Source: Branchiostoma floridae (taxonomy: Eukaryota; Chordata; Leptocardii; Amphioxiformes; Branchiostomatidae). Taken from it: DNA of 60,000 bases. Below are positions 1 through 11,999 of this stretch, one piece after another. The position numbers were made by a program, and so were the translations under genes. Position 1 is the stretch's first letter. Each line of letters starts with the position of its first letter. The notes under the pieces are model-generated. The model did not search any database and was not told the origin of the DNA. It saw only the letters and a list, made by a program, of their open reading frames with translations. The DNA lies in the NCBI RefSeq assembly GCF_000003815.2, contig NC_049987.1:8297858-8357857 (forward strand). Direction: 5' to 3'.

Positions 1-1417
1 TTGAATCTACAATCCGATGTGTAAAATTTAAAAGGAAGTTCTTGCTGTAAGTTAGTTCATGCTGTGCGTTACTGCTACAAACGACCTTCCCAGAACAACA
101 ACAAAAAATCCAGTTTTTTCTTCGTAGCTTCTCCTTGGTGACTGTGAACAACTCAAGTTTACCACATTCCTTTCCTCCCTTCTACTGAGTAAAAACGAGC
201 TGCTCTATTCGCATCTGCTTGAAGAGTGTTCCACAAATAACAGATGACGTCATGACACGTCATGAATCAGTGACATTGTATCGCCCCCCCTCCCCCCTCC
301 CAATCTTCTAAAGACACAGAATTGTAACGTTATATATACAAAATAATCGTTATTTTTGGGTCTCAGATACCCTTGAAGAGCCAACACAGTTGTGTGTGGA
401 TGTAGAACCATATAATTGTTTGCTAATGCAATATAGAAAGTTTCTTTCTTTCACTGTATTGTTACAAAAGTCTGGTGACCTTGAATATATTCTAAACCTC
501 GGGTAGCATATCTCCGGTAGATCTTCTAACAATGCATAATTACATGACCCCAACTCCCCCCATACAGATACATACTCGATACTATCTTCATGTGACGGAT
601 AATAATGCAATTTTGTAATTACCAAGGGCAAATTAATTGTCAATTAAGATGCGATTTAATGATGTACTCTTCAACGCACCTGCCCAGAACAATAAGAACA
701 ATATAAATCACTGTCTGCGTGCGCAAATGATTACGTCTTTCGGGTCACTCCTATAGTTACTTTCCAATACAGAGACTTTGATGAAGCAATTCCCTATATT
801 TACAACCGGCGGGCGTATACGTAATACGTAAACGAGTTTGGTTAATGTTTAAAAATGGTACATTTACGATATGCACCGTATTCATTTTATCCTATCTTTT
901 GTACAAATCCAAGCACAAAAAAATCCGTCTATGTGCATTTGATTGTGAACAGTATACCCCCCCCCCCCCCCCCCCCTACTGAGTTTTCTCTATTTGAATA
1001 CGTCCGTTTATGCTTGGGTCACACTTCAAAACCAGGGTCCGGTCAGCTGTTTTAGGAATATACTAGATAGAAATAAACATATACATCATGTACACGACTC
1101 TCCCTTCATACGTTTTGAGTATTTGCATCTTTTATGTAGGTTTTTCGTTCGTCAAAGCTGCCCGGTCGGGCCCCACTTGTTGCTTAGCCATTAAATAAAG
1201 GTAAAACAGGAATCACATTGTCGACTACATTCGGCCGAATTAGTTAAAGTAGAAATGTGCTTGAGTATGGTATCGACTGGGATGTAGTACCAACCGTTTC
1301 AAACGGCAACAACAAACGTTTACCAGTCGAAAACGCGCCCCGCAAGACGTTAATTCCCGTCTAGTTGTCGCCTTACAAAATGGTCTCCGCAATGTGTTGT
1401 TGCGCATTAGCATGCTT
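1..1417. other. Intergenic, no gene recognised
   Basis: I see no supported exon here. It holds a 20-base poly-C run at 957-976 and AT-rich sequence. The short open frames have no recognisable domains and lack paired splice signals. Confidence 0.5.
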
Positions 1418-1800
1418 CTGTATCTGTATCTATATAGCCGGTATAACCGCCGTTCGGCGTAACACACCAGCTTCGCAGGCACGCGGCGCGGCAGCAGCTG
1501 GTTATATTACACCGAACAACCTGTCATACCTAACTTTAGCACATATATCTGCAAGCGTTCTTTAAAGCTATCCAGAGAAGATGCCCCTACTGTGCTTGGT
1601 GATAACAAATTCCCCTCTACGATAGTTCTGGGAAAATAAGAATTTTTGAACACATCAATCCTAGGTTGGTAACTCTGGTACTTGAAGTCATGGCTGTTTC
1701 TTGTTCTTTTTTGAGCTGGTATGATATAATTATCAGTCGGCACGTCCACCAGCTTATTGGTCATTTTGTACATCATGCAAAGTCTGGACATTTTCCTCCT
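1418..1800 (-). mobile_element. 3' end of a CR1/L2-like non-LTR retrotransposon (5'-truncated)
   Basis: The minus-strand frame at 1507-1791 reads like the carboxy-terminal tail of a LINE reverse transcriptase: an MMYKMTNKLVD block, then RTRNS, PRIDVFKNSYFPRTIVEGN and LDSFKERL. That order is typical of the region after the RT domain in CR1/L2/Jockey-type elements. After the stop, the minus strand ends in short ATAGATACAGATACAG-type repeats (about 1417-1435), like the short repeated 3' tails of such LINEs. Upstream RT and endonuclease sequence is absent, so this is a dead 5'-truncated copy. The clade is uncertain. Confidence 0.7.
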
Positions 1801-4055
1801 CTGCTTTGTTCACAACGTGATGCGTAGTTGATATAGAGTTAGTGTTTAAGGTTTTTAACCTGGTTTCAATCCTAAGTTGATGCACTTTCTTTCTTTCTAC
1901 AATCCTTTACCATAATATTAATTGATTGTATTTTACCTTCGCCAGAAGGTGATATTTTGAGCGTGTTTACCTGTCTGTCAGTGTGTCTGTTAACAGCACA
2001 ACTCTGAAAAATGCTGGACGAAAACACGTGCACGTTTGGCGGAACCGTCGGAAGAGCTATTTTCTCACTGAGTGACGCCTACTTAATTGTCATTCATTAA
2101 GTATACGTACGTTCTAAGCTGTCGCACGTGCTGAGCGTTTCCGTACGTCAACTACAAGAGCGATCATACTGAACGTGACACCCAAGCGTCTACCTATCAG
2201 GACAACAATAACGTCACGTGTGCAGGTGTGCGTGTGCGTGATTTTGTTCCATTGTTATAAAACGCAGACATGCCCTTGACATTAAACACGTCACAACGAA
2301 CAAAAGTGATTATACCAGTCCGAAAATGATATCACTTATCATATTGTATTGTAGCATCATTTAGTGCTTATCTTGATAAAGCAGGTTTGTCAAACAACAT
2401 GAAATGTTACAATATCATACGAAGACTATTCAGATTACACAAGAATGCCTACACGCTGCATGTACGTTATATGAGGTAAGTTTGAATTGTCAAAGACAAT
2501 AACATAAGGTAATTTAATTAGGCTGTATTTTGACAATGGACATCGACGCTTTCCTTAATTAATAGTTATGACCATCAAGGTCATGTTTCCCTATTTACGT
2601 CCGCGTAATTGGGGATTGTTAATCTTTTACTAGGTTTTAATTTGGTCATTACGGCTGGTACATTAGCTGGGTGGGGTTCGCAAGTGTACGGCTATTGGGC
2701 AGGTGTTCTGCACTGTCACTCAAGGAGGAAAGCTTTTGCAGGCGCATTTGTCAGTCTTTCGTTGTTTCTTTCCTTTTTCTTTCTTTCTTTCTTCCCTTCC
2801 TTTTGTCTCTCTTTCTTTCTTCCATTTTTTCTTACTGTCTGTTATCTCATTTGCTTGATATTGTTAAATGTAGTGCATCCGGCTACAAAGTGTCCTCAAT
2901 ATCCTTAGCCCTTCTGTCACATGTTGGACCTTCCTTCCTCTCTTTTATTATTCTTTCCTTCTTATCTTTCTTTCTTTCTAAGGTATTCTTATCTTTAATC
3001 ACTCAGATGTCAGATAGGAAATTTGATGTTCTTTGTCAGCGGTCGACAAAAAAGGCGTGTGTCGGCAAGACTATCCTAGGATCAGTTGGGTTTACAAGAA
3101 ACGCATATTTTGGCCTATATGCCAAAAGGATGCTACACGAAAACATCTCTTACTGGATGACGGTTACAAATATCTGACTTTCTTAAAGATAAGTTTCTTA
3201 ACATGTAAATAGGTATTTGTACTGAATTTTTGAGGTCACCCAAAGGTCGATCTGTGCTTAATATGTAAAATCACAGTCAGTAAATATACAAAAACAGGGA
3301 AAGGTTTCTTTCATAAAATCTATCGCAAGGTAGTCTCAAAGCAAACTCAATGATTCGGCTCGGTCTGAATGTTCTCGTCTGTTTTCGCAACATTGTGTAT
3401 CTTTCTTTTAGTTGGATTTGCTTAGCTGAGCCTCTTATTACATCACGATCTTTTAAATAAGCCTTATTCTTACATCCGCTGGGAGTATATCTCTACCATG
3501 TCACACGTAGACTGCTTTGAGGACCACCTACGATCTCAGAACTCACAAGTTGAATTTTTTTCTTTCTTTTAGACTAAAGTAACCCGGATAAATACAATCC
3601 AAACCGTAACGCCAAACCTCCTTTCCTCTATCCTTTCTACGATTTGCACAGTTGCGGTGCTTACAGTGTTTGCAATTAATACATCAAACGTGGACAATCA
3701 CTCGCACATCCACAGCTAGTGTAGAAGAGTGATTGATTATAACAAATCGCCCGGACCACCAGTGAGTTACCCCTCCTCATACAAACGGGGTAAACTGAAG
3801 AGAGGTTTGACTGTTTTGGAAATCCGGCTGTAAATACTGTCATGTCTGTGTAGTGCTGTGAAAGGAAAAAGATGTCAAAGGTCTTTCAGAGGTCATCACA
3901 GAGAGCGCATCCAAGTGCGAGCAGCTAAGATCATCCTTGCGAAAAACTTTTACGGTCACGCGTATACAGTACTATACAGCATATGAACCTATACGACTCC
4001 AAGCAATCAAGGACCGGCGTGTTGCGCTAATTGGTACAACCATATACGATTGCGG

Positions 4056-4079
4056 GGAGAGAGAGAGAGAGAGAGAGAG
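4056..4079. repeat. (GA)n microsatellite
   Basis: Uninterrupted GA dinucleotide run. Confidence 0.9.
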
Positions 4080-5255
4080 TGAGAGGGAAGCAAGACAGAA
4101 CAAAATTTGTCCCGTCTCCAGTCCAAACTTTTCGGTACCCTGAAAGCCCTCTCCCTTACCTGTATTAAGTCTCAGAAAGAACCCTGTGAACGATATGACC
4201 AGTCATATTCTGTGCTTATAATTCTATATCATTCTATGCTTTTACTGTTTGTAAATGCATTCTTATATGTATGTTGGACCTGTCTAGGTACCACATGTCT
4301 ACCCCTTTAAACGTAATTGTATAGAACATGCAGTTCAGTCATTGGGCTGCAAATGCTCTTAAATGAAAATAACTATCATAAAAAGTTGCTTGACAGCCCA
4401 AAATCTGATTATTTTGCAGTCTTATCAAGACCTACCTATATAATATATATCAAAACGATTCACCCAGGCATTCTCTAGTTATCATGTTCACACACAAACA
4501 CACACTTAGCACATAACATTCGTGGCGAGAGTAAAAAGATAATAGCAGTTACAAGGATATGCTCCATGGTATATTTCAAAAGTGAGCTATTTTTTCCGAA
4601 GAAAAGTTTTTCTTTTACTGTATAGTTCTTAAATAGAGATGTCATAGCGACCGTTTGTCTCGTGCTTGTACAAAGAAAAACACTGACAAGCAGTGCAAAA
4701 CGATTTCCACGGGTGTTACCTACAAGTACTGGACATGAATTTCTGATGCCTTGATGGCCGTGGCTATAAGATATTAGGACACGTTATATCAAGACAATGC
4801 GAGTATTGGAACGACCAAATCGTAAAACTAAAAGACACTAGATTGCGTCTTAAGGCAGTGGAAGCTAAAGCTCAGGATGGTATAATACGATCGAATCGCA
4901 CAGAGAGGAGTACTAAGGGGCCAGTCCCAGCCATAGGTCCTTATAATTAGGAAGGTAGACAAGTATATAGACAACGTATAGCAAGAGATAGAAATTCAAC
5001 ACTAGCTTGCTAGTTCAGCCTTTTCCGTTTAGTAACGTAACCTATATTCGTTGTCTTGTAAAACAGGGTATCTAGGGATATTAAATCGACGGGCCGTGGT
5101 TTCAAATTTGAAAATGTTTTATATATGGATATGTTTGAAATATTGTAGTTTGAAACTACCGTTTGTCGACTTGATATCCCTACAACCTCGTTTTTAAAAC
5201 TAACGCTTTGTGAATGAACTTACAAAGTTTTTTGTGTTCTTTTTTTTTATGTTTA

Positions 5256-5338
5256 ATCAAGGAGGTTCAAAAGAAGGATGATTTTTAACCTCCTTGGTTC
5301 AATAGTCTAAAGAAGGAGGTTAAAAACCTCCTTGGTCT
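5256..5338. repeat. Small palindrome cluster, AAGGAGGTT/AACCTCCTT
   Basis: Four arms alternate in orientation within about 80 bp: CAAGGAGGTT, then AACCTCCTTGG, then GAAGGAGGTT running straight into AACCTCCTTGG. The last pair is a tight hairpin with an AAA loop. Related palindromes occur at 7323-7351 and 34743-34768, so this is a dispersed small foldback family. Confidence 0.6.
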
Positions 5339-6833
5339 AAATGACAGCTGAAAATATTTTGTTAGTAACTCTTGGTAAACAGCATGAAAAAATAGAAAAC
5401 GGACAGAGTTGAAGGACAGGCCGATTTAAGTCCTATGTCAGAAAAAAAGACAGATGAACCTCTGTCCTTAACAACTTCATAAAAAGCGGAGGTGACTCGA
5501 CAAAGGGCAACGTTCATTTTTCAAAACCAACGAATGACAGTTTACGTACAATACGTCCGACTTTCCTCCTTGCTCTCAAATTGAGAGATTCGCTTCTATA
5601 CGTTGATTTGAGCATCGCTGTCGCAGATTTTTTACAAACTTTTATAATACGACAGCGTTGTACTACACACATCAAACGATTTTGCACCTTTTCCTTTTTA
5701 ACAGTTTTTTGACGTCTCAATTAAAGTTCCTTCTTCCAACCCATCTGGAAATGCTAATTGTTTGGCTTCGCCTGTCCACGACTCATTGTCACCTCCACAA
5801 GATTAATGATGCCCAGAGAGCGCCCTTTTGTCGACCATTCCGAACTGTTCCCCGCTACAAGATAGAGAGAGATTGATGTGAGAACGGTGACGGCCATTTT
5901 GAGTGTGCCCCGACCTTTCTGTGTTTGTCAAGCTATTTTTCATGCCTCCCAAACGTCCGATTCCTGCTAAAATCCATCACGAATTTAGCAAACGCCAATG
6001 ACAACTTGACACAACGCTTCTTTCATGTCCTAAACCGAGATCTCGCTATCCAAACTACAGTCCATTTCTCCATTTTACACCCGTTGTCCATTGTTGATGT
6101 GAAGCGAGCTTCTCTCGTCTCTTTTGACAAGGTCATTGACATGCTAGGCAACGCAAGGGTTGCGAACTACAAGCATGTGCTTTTGTTGGTTTTGTGACTG
6201 TAGGTCGACCTAATGTACTTGTGAAAAAGGACCTGAACTTGTACGAGGCTTTGTAGTTGTTTGCGTGTTCAGTGAACTGTACATAACTCGACCTTTCTCT
6301 GTCCTGTGAGGTTTAGAGTCCTTGACGTTTGGTGTAAAAAGAAGTTATACATCGCGTTGTATGAAAGAGAATTAAACCTGGCTGCATTATACTTTTTGTA
6401 CCGCCTTGTAAGCCATTTTTCTTTGATATACAGTGTTAATATTTTTTACCCTACCATATTTAAATTCATTTTGAAGCAAATATATGTAAAATCATTTTGC
6501 TGTTTTAAGTTTTCAGTTGGTCACAGTAAGAAAGTGTTATTGAAAACTTATCTTTCTCCGACTTCGTAACGGTTACACATTTAGGAGAGTTTTCGCGCTT
6601 TTGAATGCTTGATTGCGAGTACCTATACTGTATTCAATCAACAATACCACCAAATGTGAATCATATCACAAAAATATATCGCTATCATATTTCTAGTATT
6701 TAATCATAACTGACAAGTGTGTGAGTTTCAGACGATAGTTTCTGTCAGCCCGTGCCAAAATTCTGACCTCGTTTTGACCTGGTCGTCACCATGGTGACCC
6801 CAAGATGGCGGCGAAACTCCCTAGGCGCCCTCT

Positions 6834-6843
6834 GTTTATAAAA
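6834..6843 (+). promoter_or_regulatory. Candidate TATA box upstream of ATG at 6894
   Basis: TTTATAAAAA lies about 52-60 bp before an ATG, and an AAGATGGCGGC (YY1-type) motif lies just upstream at about 6803-6813. The spacing fits a start near 6866. Support is motif-level only. Confidence 0.3.
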
Positions 6844-6893
6844 ACAGCAGTATATCTCGACCTTAGACCAACAAACACCACTCAGCCCGTGTC

Positions 6894-9800
6894 ATGGCGT
6901 TTGCTCCAACCGCCCAAAGCTTTTGTGCTGACCAACAATTACCCACTATACGGGCAGGTGGTCAGTTTGGGACTGGTCAAACTGTCCGAGAAAGTTCATC
7001 GACATGGCCACTGCTGTTTCAAAACTACTTAACTCCCCATAAACCTTGTAAAGAAATACCGTATATTACCCAAAATCCTGTGATTGAACAACACATGTGC
7101 ATATGCATGTGAATGGGGAAAATTTCTTCTCGATCTGTCGTTTTATTCTTGACCACGTTGTCTGTGTTTATCTATCTTATGTGTACTTGTAGCGCAAGCT
7201 TAGTTTGAGACAAAATAGTGGCATCGGCGTGGCGCAACGGGTGTTTGGTCCAGATCCTAGTGGTCTTGGGTTTAAATCTCCTGACATTATTCGTTGACGT
7301 TGTGTCCATTGTAAAAGCACTTAAACCAAGGAGCTCGTATAAAAGCTCCTTGCTTAAACGAATTACCTCTATTTACTTTGGTAAACATGAGTATCTATAA
7401 CTGTGGATAGGGAAGGTTCATGAGCGCCCGTGCTTAAAGGAAAACAACACCTCAAGCGTGTTTAAGAACCAAGGACACTTGTCAGGTAGGGGTCTTGTCC
7501 TTCCAGGAGTGAGTCGTTTAAAATAGGGGTGTAAAAAACGGTTCCTCTTATTGGACCTGTCCGGAAAAATTGGACCTGAAAAAAAACGGTGGACCGGATG
7601 TTGGACCTATTGGAAAATGGACAGATGATGTGATCAGGCATTCACACGTTTCGGGGCTTACCGGTCGAAGAAAATAACAAGGGCGAATCAGAGTCTATAA
7701 TATTTTCTACCAAGTTTTACAGTCAATCGTATAGAGTCAATTAGTCTTGTAGGATTTTAAAACACCAGTGAGAGTTGAACACTTCACAAAACAGATTTCT
7801 TTGTAGCGAAATGGACAATTGTTTTGAATATCGTCTGTTTACAAGTTTTGCAAACTAACTTACGTCCAGGTCGGAATTTTCTGTACTGCTACCCACCCCT
7901 AGTTTAAATAAATCTGTACGAATATACAGCTTGTACTTTTCAGTACCAACCTGGTATGTTACGCCATGAGACCGTTTACCGGGTATGCAATAAAAAAGGA
8001 AAAAAAGAATTAAATTTCCGATGTTCTTAAAAGATTTGTTGTGTATTAGACATATGATTTGAATCAAGTAAAAGCACGTAGTCATGCACTAACTTTAAAA
8101 ATGTTTACAAATAAATCATGGATTCAGCATATTTTGTTGTAAGATTTCGCTTAAGTTGGTAAGATGTTCTTGGCGTCGCACAACGAATGCATGTTAGTTA
8201 TCATATAAAAAGTAAAGCTAAGGGCACAACCCGCGCACTTGCAAATACGTGGTATCTACGTGCCAACACGTGGGTAATCTTTTGGCATCCTTAAGTAGTA
8301 AGTACCGCCTCCGTACGAACTCGAAGGAAATTCGACAGATTTTCGAGCACGCATACACGCCGTACATCTTTACGTGCAGGCAAAACTTTGTGACGTGTGT
8401 TGACGTACGTATAGTCTCTCCCCACTCTTTCAGTCGTTTTCAGAAATACGTGGCGGACATGGCCTCCTCCTAAAAAACGTACGGTGGGGTTTGCCCTTAG
8501 CTTATAGGATACATGTGAAAAGCTGGAGAGACGATACTAGTCGCTTTGAATGGCGCCACATACGTCCTATTGTTGCGGCTCTTACTCTGAAGACCAGTTG
8601 TAGTAACTTAAACCCAGATGACTAGTGTTCGGCACAGCTTCACTCCGCCCCTACGGGACTAGAACCCGGGAATACAGCTTCCACTGGCGTCAGACTTCGC
8701 TCCGGCGACACCGAGGAAAATAGAGTCATCAACCTCCAGACTGGGGTGAACGTGACAGGGGCGTCGGTAAGGGTGGGCCCGACAACACAGAAATATTGTC
8801 ATCAACATAGAACCTGTTATTATAGTAATCACGGTCGGAAAGCAGTTTGCTATCGCTGCCAGTGTGTAAGTGCAAATTGGTCCTGGATTCTGACAGCAAA
8901 AGAGGGGAGGGGGGAGGGAGAAAACAGACCACAGAGATGTAAAGCTTTCAGAAGATTGTAAGGATCCCATACCAAGACCACATCTTAAATGGCATCAAAA
9001 CATCTGTCTGTAAAAATATCTTCAAATCACAGTAAGAAAACTGAAGTTTTACGGCCACGGGTTACAGTAATCTGGACTAGCCAAAACTTTCATGCAAGAA
9101 ACAGTACAGGCTAGGGAGAAAGGATAAGGTTAGACAACGTAAAATATGGGAGAATGATATTAGAGACTGAACAGATACGACACAAAGCGAAACAGTAGGA
9201 AAACCAGAAAACTGTGAAAGGTGGAGAAAACTTGTTGCCTGGTCTTCTGTCATGCCATTATGATCAAATATACTGAGGGATATATTAGATGAGATGACTA
9301 AAGAAGAATATAGGAGTACACTCGTGAATTGTTCCATCGGGTTGGTACGTCATTGGATAAAGAGTCCTTTTTTTATACAACAATTGCTTTTCTCCTCGCC
9401 TACGTTTCGGTCACAGAAATGCCGTGAAGAAGTTGACCAGACGGTCACCGAAATGCTAGTGATAATAAAGCAATGGTTGTGTAGAAGGGCTATTTATGAA
9501 ACGAAGTACACTGTCAGTTTCTTTTTTTTGGCGAATTGCAAACAATATGCAGGCTTTTTCAAAGTTTTGCTTGTACTTAACACGATGTAATATATCATAG
9601 TAGACAGTAGGTGAACAGCGTTTAGAGACAGAGCTAATGCGACATTTCGTTTTTTCTTTTAGAATGATAATGAAGCGCTGCTGCCCCTACTGAGCGTAAA
9701 ATCGTGTCTGCTCCGGGCAAGACTCTATAATCATGTGGATGAAATCAAGCGTGGTTTAAATAATGAAGAACGGTCGCTGAACGTCTGTGTCGGTTTTCGT

Positions 9801-9935
9801 AGGACACAACTCAGCGCACTCAGCTCAGATGATTTGCATGTAATCAACCAAGGAGACAACTCAACCTGTCTCATTATCAATACCAAAACGTTGAGGTGGT
9901 ATCTCGGTATGCGGCACTGCGGGGTTCGTAGATGA
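6894..9935 (+). CDS. Possible three-exon gene, unknown product (weak)
   Basis: Proposed exons are 6894-6957, 8678-8766 and 9663-9935. Phases match (1, then 0) and the junctions are GGGCAG|GTGG, ATACAG|CTTC, GCGTCG|GTAAGG and TTTCTTTTAG|AATG; the last acceptor has an excellent pyrimidine tract. The model gives 141 aa with no recognised domain: an N-terminus starting MAFAPTAQSF, a polar middle exon with NVTG, and a basic/acidic helical-looking third exon. The last roughly 17 codons and the stop come from the MITE starting near 9886, so the real terminus may differ. I assembled this only from splice and phase logic. It may be a chance combination or an eroded pseudogene. A B-box-like GACTAGAACCCGGGA at 8657-8671 sits just before exon 2 and warns that a SINE fragment may be included. 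Confidence 0.2.
7219..7330 (+). mobile_element. tRNA-derived SINE fragment
   Basis: A GTGGCGCAACGGG A-box-like segment is followed about 40 bp later by GGGTTTAAATCTCC, a B-box. Then comes TGTCC..GTAAAAGCACTTAAA, the post-tRNA region also seen in the SINE fragments at 17.7 kb and 32.8-33.1 kb. Divergence from tRNA argues against a functional tRNA gene. Confidence 0.55.
7323..7351. repeat. Palindrome CCAAGGAGCT...AGCTCCTTG
   Basis: Arms CAAGGAGCT and AGCTCCTTG are separated by about 9 AT-rich bases. It belongs to the same loose family as 5256-5338. Confidence 0.5.
8219..8503. mobile_element. Non-autonomous TIR element (MITE), copy 1
   Basis: It begins AGCTAAGGGCACAACCC and ends GGGTTTGCCCTTAGCT, an inverted terminal pair. 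The interior matches a second copy at 58126-58459, including GTAAGTACCGCCTCCGTACG and CAGAAATACGTGGCGGACAT. There is no coding capacity. The superfamily is unassigned; no target-site duplication is clear beyond TA-rich flanks. Confidence 0.75.
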
Positions 9936-10115
9936 CTCAACGAATTACAGAGATAAGAAAGAATTTTCTTACGTTTTTCATACTTTTACCGTTTTACGTA
10001 TTATGCAGTATCTAAATGATAATAAAATCGGAGAACATATAACAAAACATTGCCACAGTGAACGAACCCCGCAGTGCCGCACTGATTCCCCAAGCGAAGT
10101 GAGATACTACCTTTA
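9886..10115. mobile_element. Foldback MITE, copy 1
   Basis: The left arm has GGTGGTATCTC followed by GCGGCACTGCGGGGTTCGT. The right arm is its reverse complement, GAACGAACCCCGCAGTGCCGC then GAGATACTACC. A second copy of the same family lies at 15024-15291. The loop is AT-rich and non-coding. Confidence 0.75.
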
Positions 10116-10984
10116 AGGCTTTAAATGGACTGACATAAGAAATAGGGTGAACAGATGTCACGGGCCTAATACGTGTATAAGGTCTGGTAGTAATGACATT
10201 TTTGTCAGTGATTATCGAGAAAATACCTAAATGGGAAATATTGTTGTTTTGTGGACTCGTGATTGTACTTATAGCAGCTAAATTACACTAGTGAGGTAAA
10301 TCTATATCGATACGTCATTACCATTATTATTACTATTGACCACCTATTCCGAATTCATCGTGAGCATATATTGATTTGAGATGATTTGTAATCCACCCAG
10401 AGTTCTCTCAAATGGATATGGTATGCAAAGAACCTGTTTGTCCCGACCTTAAAGTTGAAAAAGCAACCACGTGGATAACTTAACAACTACTTACGTTTAC
10501 TAAATATGACCTACACTCTTCTACTATTGACTTTATATAAACGTACATAGAGTAGGATGAAATACTGTGTGTATACATGTGTGCAAATAAATGGATATAA
10601 ATAGAAAAAACATTCGCAAGTTTTGTCGATACGTTTTATTGAACCATAAATTTACAAATTTACAAAATGCTGTACATGTATAACATGAACGATGAAAATG
10701 CAGTATTTGCTTCAAATGCATTGCTGATAGAATCCATTATTAGGCACAAAGTTGTTTCGCCATCTCAAGTGACATTCTCTTTGAGTTAGGTAACATTACA
10801 TGTACGGGAGAGGAATAACATGATCGAGATAAAAGATTCAATCGAAGAAAAATATTCGACGGTTAATTGACGTTTGGTTCGGAACCAGTTTCAACTCAAC
10901 GTCCGTGGGAAAATGACATCATTGCACCGAGCGCTCTATAATTGGCTAACAATGGTTTCTAGAAAAAGAGACATTCAAAGCTGA
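10116..10984. other. Intergenic between MITE and peptide gene 3' end
   Basis: No exon seen. A minus-strand AATAAA at 10635-10640 is the nearest canonical poly(A) signal downstream of the peptide gene stop at 10985 (about 345 bp away). Confidence 0.45.
10635..10640 (-). terminator. Candidate poly(A) signal for the Arg-rich peptide gene
   Basis: AATAAA on the minus strand (GGTTCAATAAAACG context). The distance from the stop is long for so small a gene, so an unrecognised closer signal is possible. Confidence 0.3.
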
Positions 10985-11522
10985 CTAAATTCTTTGCTGG
11001 AGGTTTCTTCTCGTTTGACCTCCTTTCCGATCCGTGAGTGTGTCCTCGACGTCATCGTTGTCTAGTTCCCGTGTGTCCAAGTGTTCACTGGCCTCATCAA
11101 GTTCTTCCAGGAGTGACCTCGCCTCTTCCACAACCTCCCTCAACTCGGAGTCAGCTGGATTGGTAAAGGGAAAGACAGATATCATGAGACAGCTGTACTT
11201 TGCATGTAACAAATAACAATAGCATATTGACTTGAGATGGCACTCGTTTAATGTGTAGTTCGGAAATATATTCGTCAAGAACATTGTAGACACTGAAACA
11301 GCATCGTTTGTGTTTTTTTTAATTTCTGCCGTGGTTAATAGACAACGTCTAGATAAAATCAAACTGTCCCTCGGACTATTTGTGATGACCAAACGTACCA
11401 TCTGTATCGATATCCAGACGACCCCTTCTGCGCCTGCGCCGACGCCTCCATCCCTCCGAGTCGTCGATCAGCGTTGCCATGACAACCATCGTCACCAGCA
11501 TCATACAGACAAACAGCTTCAT
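10985..11522 (-). CDS. Secreted Arg8 peptide precursor (97 aa), candidate antimicrobial or bioactive peptide
   Basis: Coding exons are 11399-11522 and 10985-11154, joined at GATG|GTACGT and TTTACCAATCCAG|CTGAC (phase 1). A 5'UTR exon ends at 11900 (TTCT|GTAAGT) and re-enters at 11535 (CATCAG|CTGAAG). The ATG chosen is 13 nt after that acceptor. The product has a hydrophobic signal peptide (MKLFVCMMLVTMVVMA, residues 1-16), a short acidic spacer, then W25 and eight consecutive Arg (26-33), G34-R35. A strongly acidic, leucine-heptad segment follows (about 37-83), then R84-K85 and R90-R91 dibasic pairs before the C-terminus. The eight Arg use AGG, CGT, CGG, CGC and AGA codons, so the run is not a simple DNA repeat. 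The layout (signal, cationic stretch, anionic partner) resembles cationic antimicrobial peptide precursors. The dibasic sites would equally suit a processed neuropeptide or hormone precursor. I recognise no specific family. Confidence 0.7.
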
Positions 11523-11986
11523 GGTGTAGCTTCAGCTGATGTTGGGAGGGGGAAGTATTATTTGGTTGTGGTAAGCTTAAGAGTACACGAATACACTACA
11601 AATCTACCAAACAAACTGCAACGAATTGACAAAACGGCGGAAAGAATATCACTTTTTATATGACTATAGCTACCACAAAAAGCTAGCTCTGTTCTGTTTG
11701 AAAGTCAACGCCATTCGACTAAAAACTATAAGATTTTCTTTGATTTAGGAATGACTTTGATCAGTGATTTGGATTTCTTACAAAACAACAAGTTTATCTA
11801 CAATTGAATAAAGCAAGCTAGAAACATTATAAAAAGATATCGCACGTAGAAAAACAACAGAAGTCGACCTGAAATTAACATATAGAGTTTGATACTTACA
11901 GAATTCCTGGACACGTAGATCACGGCACGGTGTCACTCTGAGGTCACGGCTGGCGGAAATGAATGAGGAGGGCTCGCGGGGATGGA

Positions 11987-11994
11987 AATATATA
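11987..11994 (-). promoter_or_regulatory. TATA box of the Arg-rich peptide gene
   Basis: Minus-strand GGAGTATATATTTCC lies about 87-94 bp upstream of the 5'UTR splice donor at 11900. Initiation near 11960 would give a roughly 60-nt first exon. A TATA promoter fits an inducible or tissue-restricted gene (inference). Confidence 0.5.
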
Positions 11995-11999
11995 CTCCA

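Larger units (their letters stand above)
1801..6780. other. Intergenic, no gene recognised
   Basis: There is no supportable coding exon. Contents seen: polypyrimidine (CTTT)-rich tracts at about 2755-2990 that generate spurious Phe/Ser/Leu-rich frames, a (GA)n run at 4056-4079, and a palindrome cluster at 5256-5338. An isolated TATAAAA at about 2256 lies near a CACGTG but has no reading frame after it. Confidence 0.5.

Noticed and set aside
1240-1565. Small plus- and minus-strand frames with a Cys-rich hydrophobic stretch (1365-1565)
   Set aside because: They lie across the 3' end of the LINE fragment and its repeated tail.
2609-3177. Phe/Ser/Leu-rich frames
   Set aside because: Polypyrimidine (CTTT)-type tract; no domain, no conserved splice structure.
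9416-9480. Possible extra exon (CACAG|AAATGCCGTG...) of the 6.9-9.9 kb candidate gene
   Set aside because: Its only nearby GT donor gives a phase that creates a stop on joining to the next exon.
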